A stretch of 36,530 nucleotides of DNA from an uncultured Gammaproteobacteria bacterium (GCA_905478855.1 CAJQKF010000048.1:1-36530); one strand, 5' to 3'. Positions 26,576 through 35,273 are shown, counted from the stretch's first letter. Numbers and translations: made by a program. Notes: generated from the letters alone by a model not told the origin.

Positions 26576-27120
26576 ATGAAATGTCAGAAATAAGGTGACG
26601 ATAATACAGACGATAGAAAATTTTGCAGTGGTTGTGGGGCGAGTATAACTTCCGTAATTTCAAACACTACAGTAAAGGCTTCAGCGATAGCCACACGGTT
26701 AGCCCAGGTGAAAAAGTCGACCGTCGCAATGTCGTAATTTCTTTGCTGACTTATCTGGGTGCACTGCCTTAACTGAGGCGCTGGATGCAGAGGGTGCTCG
26801 TCATATTGTGGGTCTAATGTTTGATGTGATTAACCAAACAGTGCAAGGTTTTGACGGCACCGTACATCATCATGTCGGCGACTAAGTGATAGCTGTTTTT
26901 TTGCGTTGCCTATTGCTCACCGTGACGATCAGCTAAGGGTTGTTCAGGGAGTGCTTATAACCCTCAAGATATTGAATCACTGGCGCTATAACAGAATATG
27001 ACGTTGGATGTTCATGTTGGTATCGCAAAAGGCACTGCCAATCTAACGGCACACCTGAATGAGTTGGCGACCTCAGGTGATACGATTATTTTCGAAGCTA
27101 TTTTCGAGTGCCTGTTGACG
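26576..27120 (+). pseudogene. Decayed class III adenylate/guanylate cyclase
   Basis: The fragments fit a zinc-ribbon plus cyclase protein: MKCQK-stop-GDDNTDDRKFCSGCGAS (double zinc-ribbon start with its Cys codon turned to TAA), then in another frame FADLSGCTALTEALDAEGAR (the metal-binding Asp of FADLSG-T), then GFDGTVHHHVGD followed by a stop and VIAVF (the second metal strand, normally VGDAVMAVF), ALPIAHRDDQLRVVQG, and finally TLDVHVGIAKGTANLTAHLN. Stops and frame changes make it dead. It once made cyclic nucleotides. The 5' end at 26576 is inferred from the zinc-ribbon motif; the 3' end is approximate. Confidence 0.75.
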
Positions 27121-27197
27121 AATCCAATTACGACTTTACCCCTGCTTAGATAGAGAGAGGTCTTTTCGATCGCGTATGCCACAGTCCTTGCGGTGAC

Positions 27198-28358
27198 TTA
27201 ACAAACTTGTAACGTCTCGGGAGTCTGGGTTGTTAAAATTTCACAACCTGATTCAGTTAATAGTGCCGTGTTTGAAATAAAGTAATCTCCTCTTCCTGTT
27301 TCTGTGAACCAAGAGTGCAGGTGGAAAGCCATCCCGCTGTGGAGAATCATATCACCACCACGGCGAATGCCAGTGACAGCACTGCCACCTGTCCAACTAG
27401 GAGGAAATCCAATACCCACCAAATATCCACAATGGTGCCGGTGGTAATCGTTGAGTCCGGCATCTTCAGCAACACCATGCCACGCATCATACACTTCGCC
27501 CACGGTGATACCTGGTTGAATTGCATTGGCAATAGCTCGCATTCCCCGAATGGATAAATCGGCCGCTTCTTCCGCCATGGCGGGCGCGTCTCCCACATAA
27601 ACTAATCGGCCCATTGGCGCCTGGTATTTTCGATATGCTGCACCGATCTCAAGTAAAACCGGGTCACCGTTCTTAAAAACGTCTCCGCGCCAAGTCGTGT
27701 GCTCGTCACCCGGTCTGCGGTGAGTGGAGCGAATAAAGGGCCCGAATCCGGGATATTCGCTGCCGGCTAATATCATCGCTCGGTGACACTCGGCAGCTAC
27801 TTCATAGTCGCTGGCACCAGCGTGTAGTGCCTCAATTGAAGCCAGTGTTCCTAGATCAGCCGCTTCTGCTGCACGACGGGTGTAGCTTTGTTCTAAAGGT
27901 GATTGAATTAGCCGTAATCCGTGAATGAGTGCCGAGGTTTCTGACCATTTAACACCGGGCAAATTTTCTGTTAGTTTCTCTGCGATATATGCGGTAAGAA
28001 ATAAACTTTTCTTTTCGAGCCCTAATCGTGCCCCTCCAAGACCTTCGCTCTTAACTACTGAAGCAAAGAACTCGCCAGCATCCTCGGTATCTGAATGCCC
28101 CAGGAAACGGGCATTTCTTACCTGATTAGATACGGTTGGCCCTTCCATTGCGCGAGCGGCGATAACAAGTTCTCCGCTTAGAGGTACAATTAAAACATGA
28201 CAGGCGAAGAAGCCCCAGTGATCGAGGCCGGTTAAATAATATATGTTTTCCGGTATGGTTACGATTAAGCCATCGAGTTGATGCTCACGCATTTGTGCCC
28301 GAACCGCCTCTAGCCGTTCAGCTAATTCTTTTTCTGGAAATGGTTCATGATTAGTCAT
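27198..28358 (-). CDS. M24-family creatinase/ectoine-hydrolase-like protein
   Basis: 386 residues. The N-terminal ~155 form a creatinase/prolidase-type domain (LDGLIVTIPENIYYLTGLDHWGFF), and the rest is the pita-bread fold. Metallo-M24 enzymes need two Asp, His and two Glu. Here the first strand reads LLEIGAAYRKYQAPMGR (236-251), with Glu at the first Asp position and no Asp at the second, as in DoeA-like ectoine hydrolases and creatinase. HRHHCGYLVGIGFPPSW (307-322) keeps a catalytic His. An amidohydrolase of the DoeA type is therefore likelier than an Xaa-Pro peptidase. No doeB or ectoine genes are nearby. Confidence 0.7.
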   Translation of the reverse strand: MTNHEPFPEKELAERLEAVRAQMREHQLDGLIVTIPENIYYLTGLDHWGFFACHVLIVPLSGELVIAARAMEGPTVSNQVRNARFLGHSDTEDAGEFFASVVKSEGLGGARLGLEKKSLFLTAYIAEKLTENLPGVKWSETSALIHGLRLIQSPLEQSYTRRAAEAADLGTLASIEALHAGASDYEVAAECHRAMILAGSEYPGFGPFIRSTHRRPGDEHTTWRGDVFKNGDPVLLEIGAAYRKYQAPMGRLVYVGDAPAMAEEAADLSIRGMRAIANAIQPGITVGEVYDAWHGVAEDAGLNDYHRHHCGYLVGIGFPPSWTGGSAVTGIRRGGDMILHSGMAFHLHSWFTETGRGDYFISNTALLTESGCEILTTQTPETLQVC

Positions 28359-28403
28359 TGGTTATATCCTGTGATTCGGGTAGAACGCTCAGTTTAGAAC
28401 AAA

Positions 28404-28430
28404 GGGTGTCAGAGAGCCATTGTTTCTAAT
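28404..28430 (+). repeat. Left RAYT-flanking repeat (REP-like)
   Basis: GGTGTCAGAGA at 28405-28415, followed by GCCATTGTTTCT. The same core occurs, in reverse orientation, as two copies near 35.7 kb. Inverted relatives on either side of a RAYT gene are typical of REP-type repeats mobilised by that transposase. Confidence 0.55.
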
Positions 28431-28488
28431 TGATTGTATAATCTAAAATAACGAGTTCTTAGAAAACATGCAGACAAGGAGGTCCGGC

Positions 28489-29175
28489 GTGCCAAGAAAG
28501 CCTAGATTCAAATTACCTGGAATACCCCAACATATTATTCAGCGCGGTAATAATCGTTTGCCTTGTTTTTTCAATGAGTCAGATTACTGGCAATATCTCG
28601 ATGATCTAAAAGTATCTGCGGAGAAGTATCAGTGCCAAATTCACGGGTATGTTCTGATGACCAATCATGTTCATTTACTAGTTTCGCCTATTGAAGTCAA
28701 TAGCATTTCACAAATGATGCAAGCTCTTGGCAGACGCTATGTTTATTTTATCAATAAGAAATACAGGCGAACGGGCACCTTGTGGGAGGGGCGTTACAGA
28801 TCATGTTTGGTCGATTCACAAACGTATTTGCTATCTTGTATGCGCTATATTGAACTAAATCCGGTCAGGGCAGGGATGGCGAGACACCCTGCTGATTATC
28901 GATGGTCGAGCTTTAAGGTAAACGCATTTGGCCAGACTAACGATCTAGTTCATCCACATTCCGTATACTTGGCGGCTGGTAAAAGCCACAGGGAACGACA
29001 ACGTATTTACAGAGAGCTATTTCGAGACCAACTTGGAAATGACTTAGTCCAAGACATTCGTAAATCTCTGCGACATGAGCTGGTTCTTGGCAGTTCGAAA
29101 TTTAAAGACCGGATAGAGCAAGAAACCCAGCGTCAAACCCGACTGGGCAATGCTGGGCGACCTAAACTAAATTGA
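28489..29175 (+). CDS. REP-associated tyrosine transposase (RAYT, Y1/HUH family)
   Basis: 228 residues from GTG 28489, chosen because AAGGAGGT lies five bases upstream and because MPRKPRFKLPGIPQHIIQRGNNR is the family's usual start; an upstream in-frame ATG (28468) lacks such support. TNHVHLL (HUH motif, His60 and His62) and YIELNPVRAGM (catalytic Tyr just before NPVR) are intact, as are the KYRRTGTLWEGRY and DYRWSS blocks. The gene looks functional. RAYTs cut single-stranded DNA at REP repeats, and inverted relatives of one repeat flank this gene. Confidence 0.88.
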   Translation: MPRKPRFKLPGIPQHIIQRGNNRLPCFFNESDYWQYLDDLKVSAEKYQCQIHGYVLMTNHVHLLVSPIEVNSISQMMQALGRRYVYFINKKYRRTGTLWEGRYRSCLVDSQTYLLSCMRYIELNPVRAGMARHPADYRWSSFKVNAFGQTNDLVHPHSVYLAAGKSHRERQRIYRELFRDQLGNDLVQDIRKSLRHELVLGSSKFKDRIEQETQRQTRLGNAGRPKLN

Positions 29176-29216
29176 ATTGTTGGGGAAGTCTGCTCTTTGT
29201 CCCATTTTAGTAAAAA

Positions 29217-29253
29217 ATTAGGTCTCTGGTACCTACTGGTACCTATTCCTCTT
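29217..29253 (-). repeat. Right RAYT-flanking repeat with tandem CTGGTACCTA
   Basis: On the plus strand CTGGTACCTA is repeated head to tail (29226-29235, 29236-29245). Read on the minus strand the region is TAGGTACCAGAGACCTA, a diverged inverted copy of the left repeat (GGTGTCAGAGA), with TAGGT/ACCTA arms that can form a hairpin. It lies between the RAYT stop and the epoxide hydrolase stop. Confidence 0.5.
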
Positions 29254-30400
29254 AATCGAGACTGCGGGCGAATTTTCGAATATCGGCAACAAGTAAGTCT
29301 GGTTGTTCCATTGCCGCAAAGTGTCCACCACGTGGCATCTCTGTCCACTGCGTAATGTTATAAATCCGTTCGGCATAGCTCCGTGGAGGCCACGCTAATA
29401 GTTCGGCAGGAAATAGGGCACAGCCAGTTGGTACTTCGACTCTCTTTCCTTCGGGTGATAAAACTCTTCCGCCTTCCTCACGGCGACCGTAATAAATCCA
29501 CGAAGCCGTATTGAATGTTCTAGTAACAATGTAGACCATGATGTTTGTTAGCAGCTGATCTTTTGTGTAGACGCTTTCCACATCATCGCCTTCAATATCC
29601 GACCAGCCGTGCATCTTTTCCAGTATCCATGCAGCGACACCTACGGGGCTATCCATCATTCCATAACTCAAAGTTTGTGGCTTGGTTGCCTGTTGGGTAC
29701 GGTAACCATTCTGCATGATTTGGTCTTCTTTAAACTGTTTAGCCCAGTTAACCTCCTCTGCTCCTTGTGGTTCATCCTTGTGTCGCATAGTGAGAATATT
29801 TATGTGAATGGCGGTGCATGAGGCAGAGTGGTCATATCCTAGCCAGCTTGAAATGGCACCGCCCCAATCTCCTCCCTGTGCCATATAAGTCTTATATCCC
29901 AGCACGTCGGTCATCAAACTGTTAAAAATGGACGCCATTTTCCTTGGGCCATAGGGCCGTGGAGGCCGGCCCGAAAAACCGAACCCAGGTAGTGAGGGGG
30001 CAACTACGTCAAATGCATCCTCTATTGATCCACCGTGGTTTTCTGGGTGCGCAAGCACATCAATAAATTCCAGAAATTCAACAATCGATCCTGGCCAACC
30101 ATGACTAATTATGAGTGGGCGGGGATTAGTTCCGCTGCCTTTCTCATGAATGAAATGAATATCAATTCCATCTATCGGAGTTTTGAAATGGGAAAACTTG
30201 TTAATGTCCTTTTCTTGTTTACGCCAATCGAATTCGGTCACCCAGTAGTTACAGAATTCTTTCATATAATCAAGGTTTGTACCGTACTCCCACCCACCGT
30301 CATCTGGCATTTCGTGCCACGGAAATACTGATACTTTTTTATGAATGGTATCCAAAGTTTCTTCTGGAACATTTAAGTGGAATGTCTGTAAATTAATCAT
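29252..30400 (-). CDS. Epoxide hydrolase (alpha/beta fold, EHN type)
   Basis: 382 residues with the epoxide hydrolase N-terminal extension (residues ~1-85, TFHLNVPEETLDTIHKKV and DWRKQEKDINKF). HGWPGS (100-105) is the oxyanion loop, GGDWGG (176-181) carries nucleophile Asp178, and RGGHFAAME (His360) supplies the catalytic base, so the Asp-His parts of the triad are intact. SLPGFGFSGRPP is typical of the cap junction. The enzyme opens epoxides to diols; the true substrate is unknown. It is convergent with the RAYT gene and its stop touches the right RAYT repeat. Confidence 0.88.
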   Translation of the reverse strand: MINLQTFHLNVPEETLDTIHKKVSVFPWHEMPDDGGWEYGTNLDYMKEFCNYWVTEFDWRKQEKDINKFSHFKTPIDGIDIHFIHEKGSGTNPRPLIISHGWPGSIVEFLEFIDVLAHPENHGGSIEDAFDVVAPSLPGFGFSGRPPRPYGPRKMASIFNSLMTDVLGYKTYMAQGGDWGGAISSWLGYDHSASCTAIHINILTMRHKDEPQGAEEVNWAKQFKEDQIMQNGYRTQQATKPQTLSYGMMDSPVGVAAWILEKMHGWSDIEGDDVESVYTKDQLLTNIMVYIVTRTFNTASWIYYGRREEGGRVLSPEGKRVEVPTGCALFPAELLAWPPRSYAERIYNITQWTEMPRGGHFAAMEQPDLLVADIRKFARSLD

Positions 30401-30513
30401 GAAGGTAAAGTAAATTATTCGTTTTATAGATTAACGCAAATAAATGATATTGCCGTCGAGAGACAGATTAGATATTTCGCGAGGACAGAATCGAATTTAT
30501 CGAGCAGTTTGGA

Positions 30514-31974
30514 CTAATTAAGCATCAGTTTTACTTCTTCTGCAATTAGTTGAATTCCTTCCTCTAGTTTTTTTATAGGAACAAATGCAAATCCGAGTCT
30601 AAAACTGCGTTTGTCTTTGTTTAAACAAAAACTTTCGCCAATATCAATCAGCACTCCACGGTGACGCAGGCGTTCTCCTAATTCGGTTGCATCGAACCCT
30701 TCGGGGCCAGTAAGCCAAAATGATGTGCCGCCTTTAGTCTGTGTTTTTTCGAGCGTTGTTAGATGCTTTGTGATTGCATCATTCATTACATGCCATCGTT
30801 GTTTGTATCGGCGCTCAATGTTGCGTAAGTGAGAATCATAGTGACCCAATTGGAAGAACAAGGCGACGACTTCCTGAACAATGGTTGGCGGGTGTCTCAT
30901 CATAACTCCCCTGACAATTCTGGTTTGTTTGATGATTTCGGGATGGGCAACGATAAAACCTAATCGTATTCCCGGGGAAATAGTTTTAGATAAACTGCCA
31001 ATATAGATCACTCGATTGTTTTTATCTTGTGACCGGAGAGATTTTGATCGCGCATTGAAGTAGTTCATTTCTGATTCATAGTCATCTTCAATAATCAGAA
31101 AATCATGTTTTACCGCAGCATCAAGTAGCTCTTCACGACGACGTTGGGACATAGTCACCATGGTAGGAAATTGATGACTTGGCGTGGTAAAAACTAGCTG
31201 ACAATCGGGAATGGCTGAAACGACTATGCCTTCATCGTCCACAGGTACACCGGCGAGCTGATTGCCCGTAAGTTGAAATGCGTTGCGACCATATGGGAAT
31301 CCCGGGTCTTCAATGGCGATGGGTTTATTCTTGTGAGCGAAAGTTGCACCAATTATAAATAAAGCATTTTGTGCACCCAGCGTTATGAGTACTTCATCTT
31401 CGTTGGCGTAGATTCCTCGGGAGCTGAGTAAGCGTTGACGGAGTTGTTGGGACAACTGAGGACTGTCGCTTTCTACTGCATCATCTCGCCAGGCAGACAT
31501 CTTAGCTCTACCTAACGCTAGACGTGTGCATTCTCTCCAACTATCAACCGGAAAAAGATCGGGGTCGATCTGGTTATATATAAAAGGATAGGGGTAATTA
31601 GTCCAATCCAGGGGGTTATCAACGGGTGCTAGCCCTAATGAATCGAATGTTACCGGTGATGGTGTTTCAACGCGACAAATATCAAGACTTTGCCATTCTG
31701 GTGTTTCTGTTAAAGATAGCGCGATAGGGTTAACATAATAACCAGAGCGGTCTCGCGCTACCAACAAGCCAAGGTCAATTAGTTGGTTGTAGGCAGAAAA
31801 TACAGTATTTCTTGATACCCCGAGCTGCTCGGCTAATTCGCGACAGGATGGCAAACGTTTGTCCGGAGATAGGGTTTGCGATGTGATGGCGGAGCTTACC
31901 ATTTCGAAAATCTGATCGCGTAATCCTAGCCGCGACTTTTCCGGTAATACAAAATGAGGCGTTGTAGAGTCCAT
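30514..31974 (-). CDS. MocR/PdxR-type GntR regulator with aminotransferase domain
   Basis: 486 residues. The N-terminal ~85 form a GntR winged helix (LRDQIFEMVSSAI ... RLPSCRELAEQLGVSRNTVFSAYNQL), and the rest is a fold-type I aminotransferase with NPYTLG-like GAQNAL (200-205), EDDYE (296-300) and the PLP Lys in GSLSKTISPGIRLGF (Lys330). MocR regulators sense amino-type or vitamin ligands with PLP and control genes next door. This gene is divergent from the TRAP operon with a 178-bp shared region that holds repeated CACTTTAT-like sites, so it probably regulates that transporter. No aminotransferase partner genes are nearby, so the TRAP substrate cannot be deduced. Confidence 0.87.
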   Translation of the reverse strand: MDSTTPHFVLPEKSRLGLRDQIFEMVSSAITSQTLSPDKRLPSCRELAEQLGVSRNTVFSAYNQLIDLGLLVARDRSGYYVNPIALSLTETPEWQSLDICRVETPSPVTFDSLGLAPVDNPLDWTNYPYPFIYNQIDPDLFPVDSWRECTRLALGRAKMSAWRDDAVESDSPQLSQQLRQRLLSSRGIYANEDEVLITLGAQNALFIIGATFAHKNKPIAIEDPGFPYGRNAFQLTGNQLAGVPVDDEGIVVSAIPDCQLVFTTPSHQFPTMVTMSQRRREELLDAAVKHDFLIIEDDYESEMNYFNARSKSLRSQDKNNRVIYIGSLSKTISPGIRLGFIVAHPEIIKQTRIVRGVMMRHPPTIVQEVVALFFQLGHYDSHLRNIERRYKQRWHVMNDAITKHLTTLEKTQTKGGTSFWLTGPEGFDATELGERLRHRGVLIDIGESFCLNKDKRSFRLGFAFVPIKKLEEGIQLIAEEVKLMLN

Positions 31975-32004
31975 GGGTAGTTCTCAAAATAGGATGTCAT
32001 TCAG

Positions 32005-32112
32005 ATAAAGTGTACGGAGTATCGGTGGCTTTTATTGTGACACTTTATTATAAAAATCTGTCCTCTGCATTCGTATCAACTGTCACTTTTATTAAGATAG
32101 GCAATGTGAAAA
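32005..32112. promoter_or_regulatory. Divergent MocR-TRAP control region with repeated CACTTTAT boxes
   Basis: Copies of a short motif lie at 32005-32012 (ATAAAGTG, inverted), 32041-32048 (CACTTTAT), 32084-32092 (CACTTTTAT) and weakly at 32105-32112 (GTGAAAAT, inverted). A -10-like TATTAT at 32113-32118 follows at a distance that puts the third box over the -35 region of the TRAP promoter. Direct repeats plus an inverted copy are the usual MocR operator layout; direct evidence of binding is lacking. Confidence 0.45.
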
Positions 32113-32152
32113 TATTATACGCATACTGAATCTATCATTCATCCATAGCTAA

Positions 32153-33208
32153 TTGAGAGGAACCATTTGTGAAAAAAATTCTACATTAAAGGCAGTGGCG
32201 CTAAGTTTAGCCACTATTTGCTTTGCACCGACCGCAAGCGCAGAAACAGTGTTAAAACTGGGAACAGTTGGTTTTTTAGGCATGCCTATTGGTGATGCTA
32301 TTGATCAGGCTTTGATTCCTACTCTAGAAGAGGTGTCAGGTGGCGAAATGAAGATTGAGCCGCACTATCGTAAATCTCTATGTAGCGAACAATCTTGTGG
32401 TGAACAGGCAAATCAGGGTCTGATTGCTCTTTGGACCAGCTCTACGGCAAATTTCGGTAACTTTGGAACAGCGTTGTCAGTTTTTGACTTGCCTTATATC
32501 TTTAAGAGTATCGAAGATGCAGACCGGATCTCCAGTGAGTGGTTGGCAAAGAAGCAATGTGATATTGCGGCTGAAGAAGCTGGCCATGTTTGCTTAACGG
32601 TATATTCTAGTGGTGGTTTTCGCCAATTAGGAAATGCTCACGGACCGGTACATGTTCCAGCAGATATGGAAGGTATCAAATGGCGTGTTACGAAGAGCCC
32701 GATTGAATATACGCTCATTAAAAATTGGGGCGCAGTTCCAGTACCATATGACTGGGCACAACTCTATCAAGGTCTGCAAACCGGTGTGGTTTCGGGGCAG
32801 TATGTTGCTACACCTTGGCAACACGTTGCAAAACTGCATGAAGTTGCTAAGTATTTCACAGAAATCGGTGGCTCTTGGTCGGGTAATCAGCTATCTATAG
32901 ACAAACGTCAGTATGATGCGCTTTCTGACCAAGAAAGAGGCTGGCTGCACACGGCTGCAGACGCATTTGGAAAGCATGTGCAAACACTAGATCGTGATTG
33001 GGTGAATGCTGGTGAAGATGCGATCAAGGCCGAGATTACTGAATGGTATGTTCCGAATGATGAGGAAATGAAACTGTGGAGAGCGGGCGCCATTGATGCT
33101 TGGCTAAACGCTAAAGGTTCATTTGATCCAGTAACCGCAGAACGCGTATTACAAGAACAAGGGCTGACAAATTTTATTGCTGCGTTAAAAGACGCGGGAG
33201 CCTTATAA
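32153..33208 (+). CDS. dctP: TRAP-type DctP periplasmic binding protein (possible signal-peptide frameshift)
   Basis: The mature part (GTVGFLGMPIGDAIDQALIP ... WRVTKSPIEYTLIKNWGAVPVPYDWAQLYQGLQTGVVSG) is a full DctP solute-binding protein with the conserved Arg-containing strand and the LYQGLQTGVVSGQ motif. It captures an organic acid in the periplasm and hands it to DctQM. The unbroken frame starts only at a TTG (32153) whose leader is not natural. GTG 32169, seven bases after AGAGGA, begins VKKILH then a stop in the neighbouring frame. One extra A in the seven-A run at 32172-32178 would give MKKNSTLKAVALSLATICFA, a proper signal peptide. So the true start is probably GTG 32169, with a one-base deletion, a sequencing error or slippage. 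Confidence 0.85.
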   Translation: MRGTICEKNSTLKAVALSLATICFAPTASAETVLKLGTVGFLGMPIGDAIDQALIPTLEEVSGGEMKIEPHYRKSLCSEQSCGEQANQGLIALWTSSTANFGNFGTALSVFDLPYIFKSIEDADRISSEWLAKKQCDIAAEEAGHVCLTVYSSGGFRQLGNAHGPVHVPADMEGIKWRVTKSPIEYTLIKNWGAVPVPYDWAQLYQGLQTGVVSGQYVATPWQHVAKLHEVAKYFTEIGGSWSGNQLSIDKRQYDALSDQERGWLHTAADAFGKHVQTLDRDWVNAGEDAIKAEITEWYVPNDEEMKLWRAGAIDAWLNAKGSFDPVTAERVLQEQGLTNFIAALKDAGAL

Positions 33209-33237
33209 TACGCATTTATAAGTAGACTCCACGGAAG

Positions 33238-33270
33238 ATGGCGCGGTGTTACTCGCGCCATTTTCTTTTC
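33238..33270 (+). terminator. Terminator-like hairpin between dctP and dctM
   Basis: ATGGCGCG (33238-33245) pairs perfectly with CGCGCCAT (33254-33261) around an 8-base loop, followed by TTTTCTTTTC. It lies 30 bp after the dctP stop inside the TRAP operon, so partial termination could keep the binding protein more abundant than the membrane parts. Confidence 0.75.
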
Positions 33271-33346
33271 TGTCTCCCGAAAATTAGCAAGTTGATGCAC
33301 CCTTAGCCTAGAGCAAGGATGCCAAACACCCTAGGTCTAGCTCGCA

Positions 33347-34636
33347 ATGGAAAGTATTTTACTTCTGGTCGTCCTTGTTCTACTCATTATTTTGGGGGCA
33401 CCGGTTGGATTTACATTAATCCTCATTCCCGTCGTCTATATTTTAGTTACCGACGCAGCCCCGCTGATTTTGATTCCAAGTCAGATGTTTAGCGCCATCG
33501 ACGCCGTACCCTTAACCGCTATCCCGTTCTTCATGCTGACGGGAGAACTAATGACCAGTGCTACCATTACGGACCGATTGGTAGAATTGAGTCAACGCAT
33601 TATCGGTCGAATGCGCGGCAGCATGGCTCAAGCGAATGTTCTCGTCTCGATGTTTTTCGCCGGTATGAACGGTTCAGTCGTGGCCGATACCGCAACGGTT
33701 GGGTCGTTGATGATTCCTTCTATGAAAAAAGCCGGTTATCCACCTGCTTTTGCTGCGGCAATCACCGCTGTTAGTTCTACGATAGGCGGCATTATCCCTC
33801 CGTCCATTATGATGATTGTTCTTGCCAATGCAGGCGGCATATCGGTTGGGGCCCTTTTCGCGGGCGGTATTATTCCTGGTTTAATGATTGGCCTATTGCT
33901 AATGATCATTAATTACATTATCGCTAAGCGAAATAACTTTGAGCGAAGTGAAGAGCCTTTTAGTTTGAAAGCTTTGGCCATCTCAGGTTACCGATCCTCT
34001 TTCGCTTTGCTAATTCCCATAGTGTTGGTTGGCTCGGTTGTATTTGGAATTGCCGGTGTAGTAGAGGCGGGCGCATTGACAGCGACCATTGCGTTGTTTG
34101 TTGGTCTTTTTATCTATCGGACCATAACTTGGACAAATTGTAAAAGCTCCTTTGTGCGTGCCTTTCGCAACTCGGCAATGGTATTTATCATAATTGCCGC
34201 CTCGGGTCCCTTCAGCTGGCTCTTAACATCTCTCGGTGCCGTCAGTCAACTGGAGCAATGGTTGCTCAGTTATTCCCATAGCCCGTTTCTATTTATCCTA
34301 GTTTTGGTATTGTTTATCTGTTTGCTAGGAATGGTCATGGATTCCGCTGCTAACATTATTGTTGTCGGTCCGGTTCTTGTCGATGTGATGGTGAAAGCCG
34401 GCTATCCTGATGTTCAGGCCGCACTGGTTGTCGTTGTAGGGTTTCTAATCGGATCAGTTACGCCACCCGTAGGGGTAGCGTTTTTCACCGCTGGCGCAAT
34501 TGCAAAAGTCCGTCTGGAAAAAGTTGCGGTTGCTATGTTGCCTTATCTCGCAGCACTATTCTTGCTTTTATTCGTGCTTATCGTTATACCGGAATTTACT
34601 ATGTATCTGCCTAAAGCGCTCGGGTTTGTGAAATGA
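33347..34636 (+). CDS. dctM: TRAP-type large permease DctM
   Basis: 429 residues and about twelve transmembrane helices. Landmarks of DctM are IILGAPVGFTLILIP near the N-terminus, ADTATVGSLMIPSMKKAGYPPAFAAAITAVSSTIGGIIPPSIMMI (residues ~105-150) and VGFLIGSVTPPVGVAFFTAGAI near the C-terminus, both Na+-site-like halves. It is the transport channel of a Na+-driven TRAP system for organic acids. The order dctP-dctM-dctQ is unusual, since dctQ often precedes dctM. The ATG lies 138 bp after dctP with a terminator-like hairpin between, and 64 bp before dctQ. Confidence 0.93.
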   Translation: MESILLLVVLVLLIILGAPVGFTLILIPVVYILVTDAAPLILIPSQMFSAIDAVPLTAIPFFMLTGELMTSATITDRLVELSQRIIGRMRGSMAQANVLVSMFFAGMNGSVVADTATVGSLMIPSMKKAGYPPAFAAAITAVSSTIGGIIPPSIMMIVLANAGGISVGALFAGGIIPGLMIGLLLMIINYIIAKRNNFERSEEPFSLKALAISGYRSSFALLIPIVLVGSVVFGIAGVVEAGALTATIALFVGLFIYRTITWTNCKSSFVRAFRNSAMVFIIIAASGPFSWLLTSLGAVSQLEQWLLSYSHSPFLFILVLVLFICLLGMVMDSAANIIVVGPVLVDVMVKAGYPDVQAALVVVVGFLIGSVTPPVGVAFFTAGAIAKVRLEKVAVAMLPYLAALFLLLFVLIVIPEFTMYLPKALGFVK

Positions 34637-34700
34637 GCAACTATCGGTTAACAACGGGTGAGCCTAAATTTAAGGAAGTGCATCACAGAGTATTTGTACC

Positions 34701-35273
34701 ATGATTAAGATTATTACATGGATCGATAAGTGTGTAAAAAAAACCCTGACTGGGTTTTGTGCAGGCTTTCTTTTTTTAATGGTTGTTTTCGCGGTCTACA
34801 ACGTGGTGATGCGCTACGTTTTTGAGAATCCTCCTGTGTGGGGAGATTTATTAACTGTGTTAAGTAATATCTGGTTGGTTTTTATCGCACTAGCACTAAC
34901 AGTCAGGGATAAAGATCATATCGCGTTGGATATGATTTACTCATTTTTCCCGGTGAAGATTGCTTTTGCTATCCAGCAATTCTGGACATTGGTTATTTTC
35001 TGTCTTGGTATAGTGATGATCATTTATGGCATAGAAGCCGTATCAAGCATGGGTGGCAAATATTGGGAAATGTGGTATTTTGCTTGGAAGGATGGACAGC
35101 TAATTTTTGTGCCAAACTATATGCCCAAGAAGTATGCCGTTTCCATCGTACCAATTTCCGGTGTATTGGTATGTATAGCCGCTATAGCGTCGATTATTGA
35201 AGACAGTATTAAGTTGCGCTCTGGGACCTACACTCTGTCCAAGGACGGCGATTTGCACATTGATAATCAGTGA
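34701..35273 (+). CDS. dctQ: TRAP-type small permease DctQ
   Basis: 190 residues and four predicted helices, the size of DctQ. FLMVVFAVYNVVMRYVFENPPVWGD (25-50) holds the family's N-x2-MRY-F-x4-WGD signature, and WLVFIALALTVRDKDHIALD continues it. DctQ stabilises or couples DctM to the membrane-docked binding protein. Here a GKYWEMWYFAWKDGQ loop (about 114-128) and a soluble tail of ~25 residues (SGTYTLSKDGDLHIDNQ) are longer than in many relatives. It follows dctM by 64 bp and ends 83 bp before the next gene. Confidence 0.9.
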   Translation: MIKIITWIDKCVKKTLTGFCAGFLFLMVVFAVYNVVMRYVFENPPVWGDLLTVLSNIWLVFIALALTVRDKDHIALDMIYSFFPVKIAFAIQQFWTLVIFCLGIVMIIYGIEAVSSMGGKYWEMWYFAWKDGQLIFVPNYMPKKYAVSIVPISGVLVCIAAIASIIEDSIKLRSGTYTLSKDGDLHIDNQ

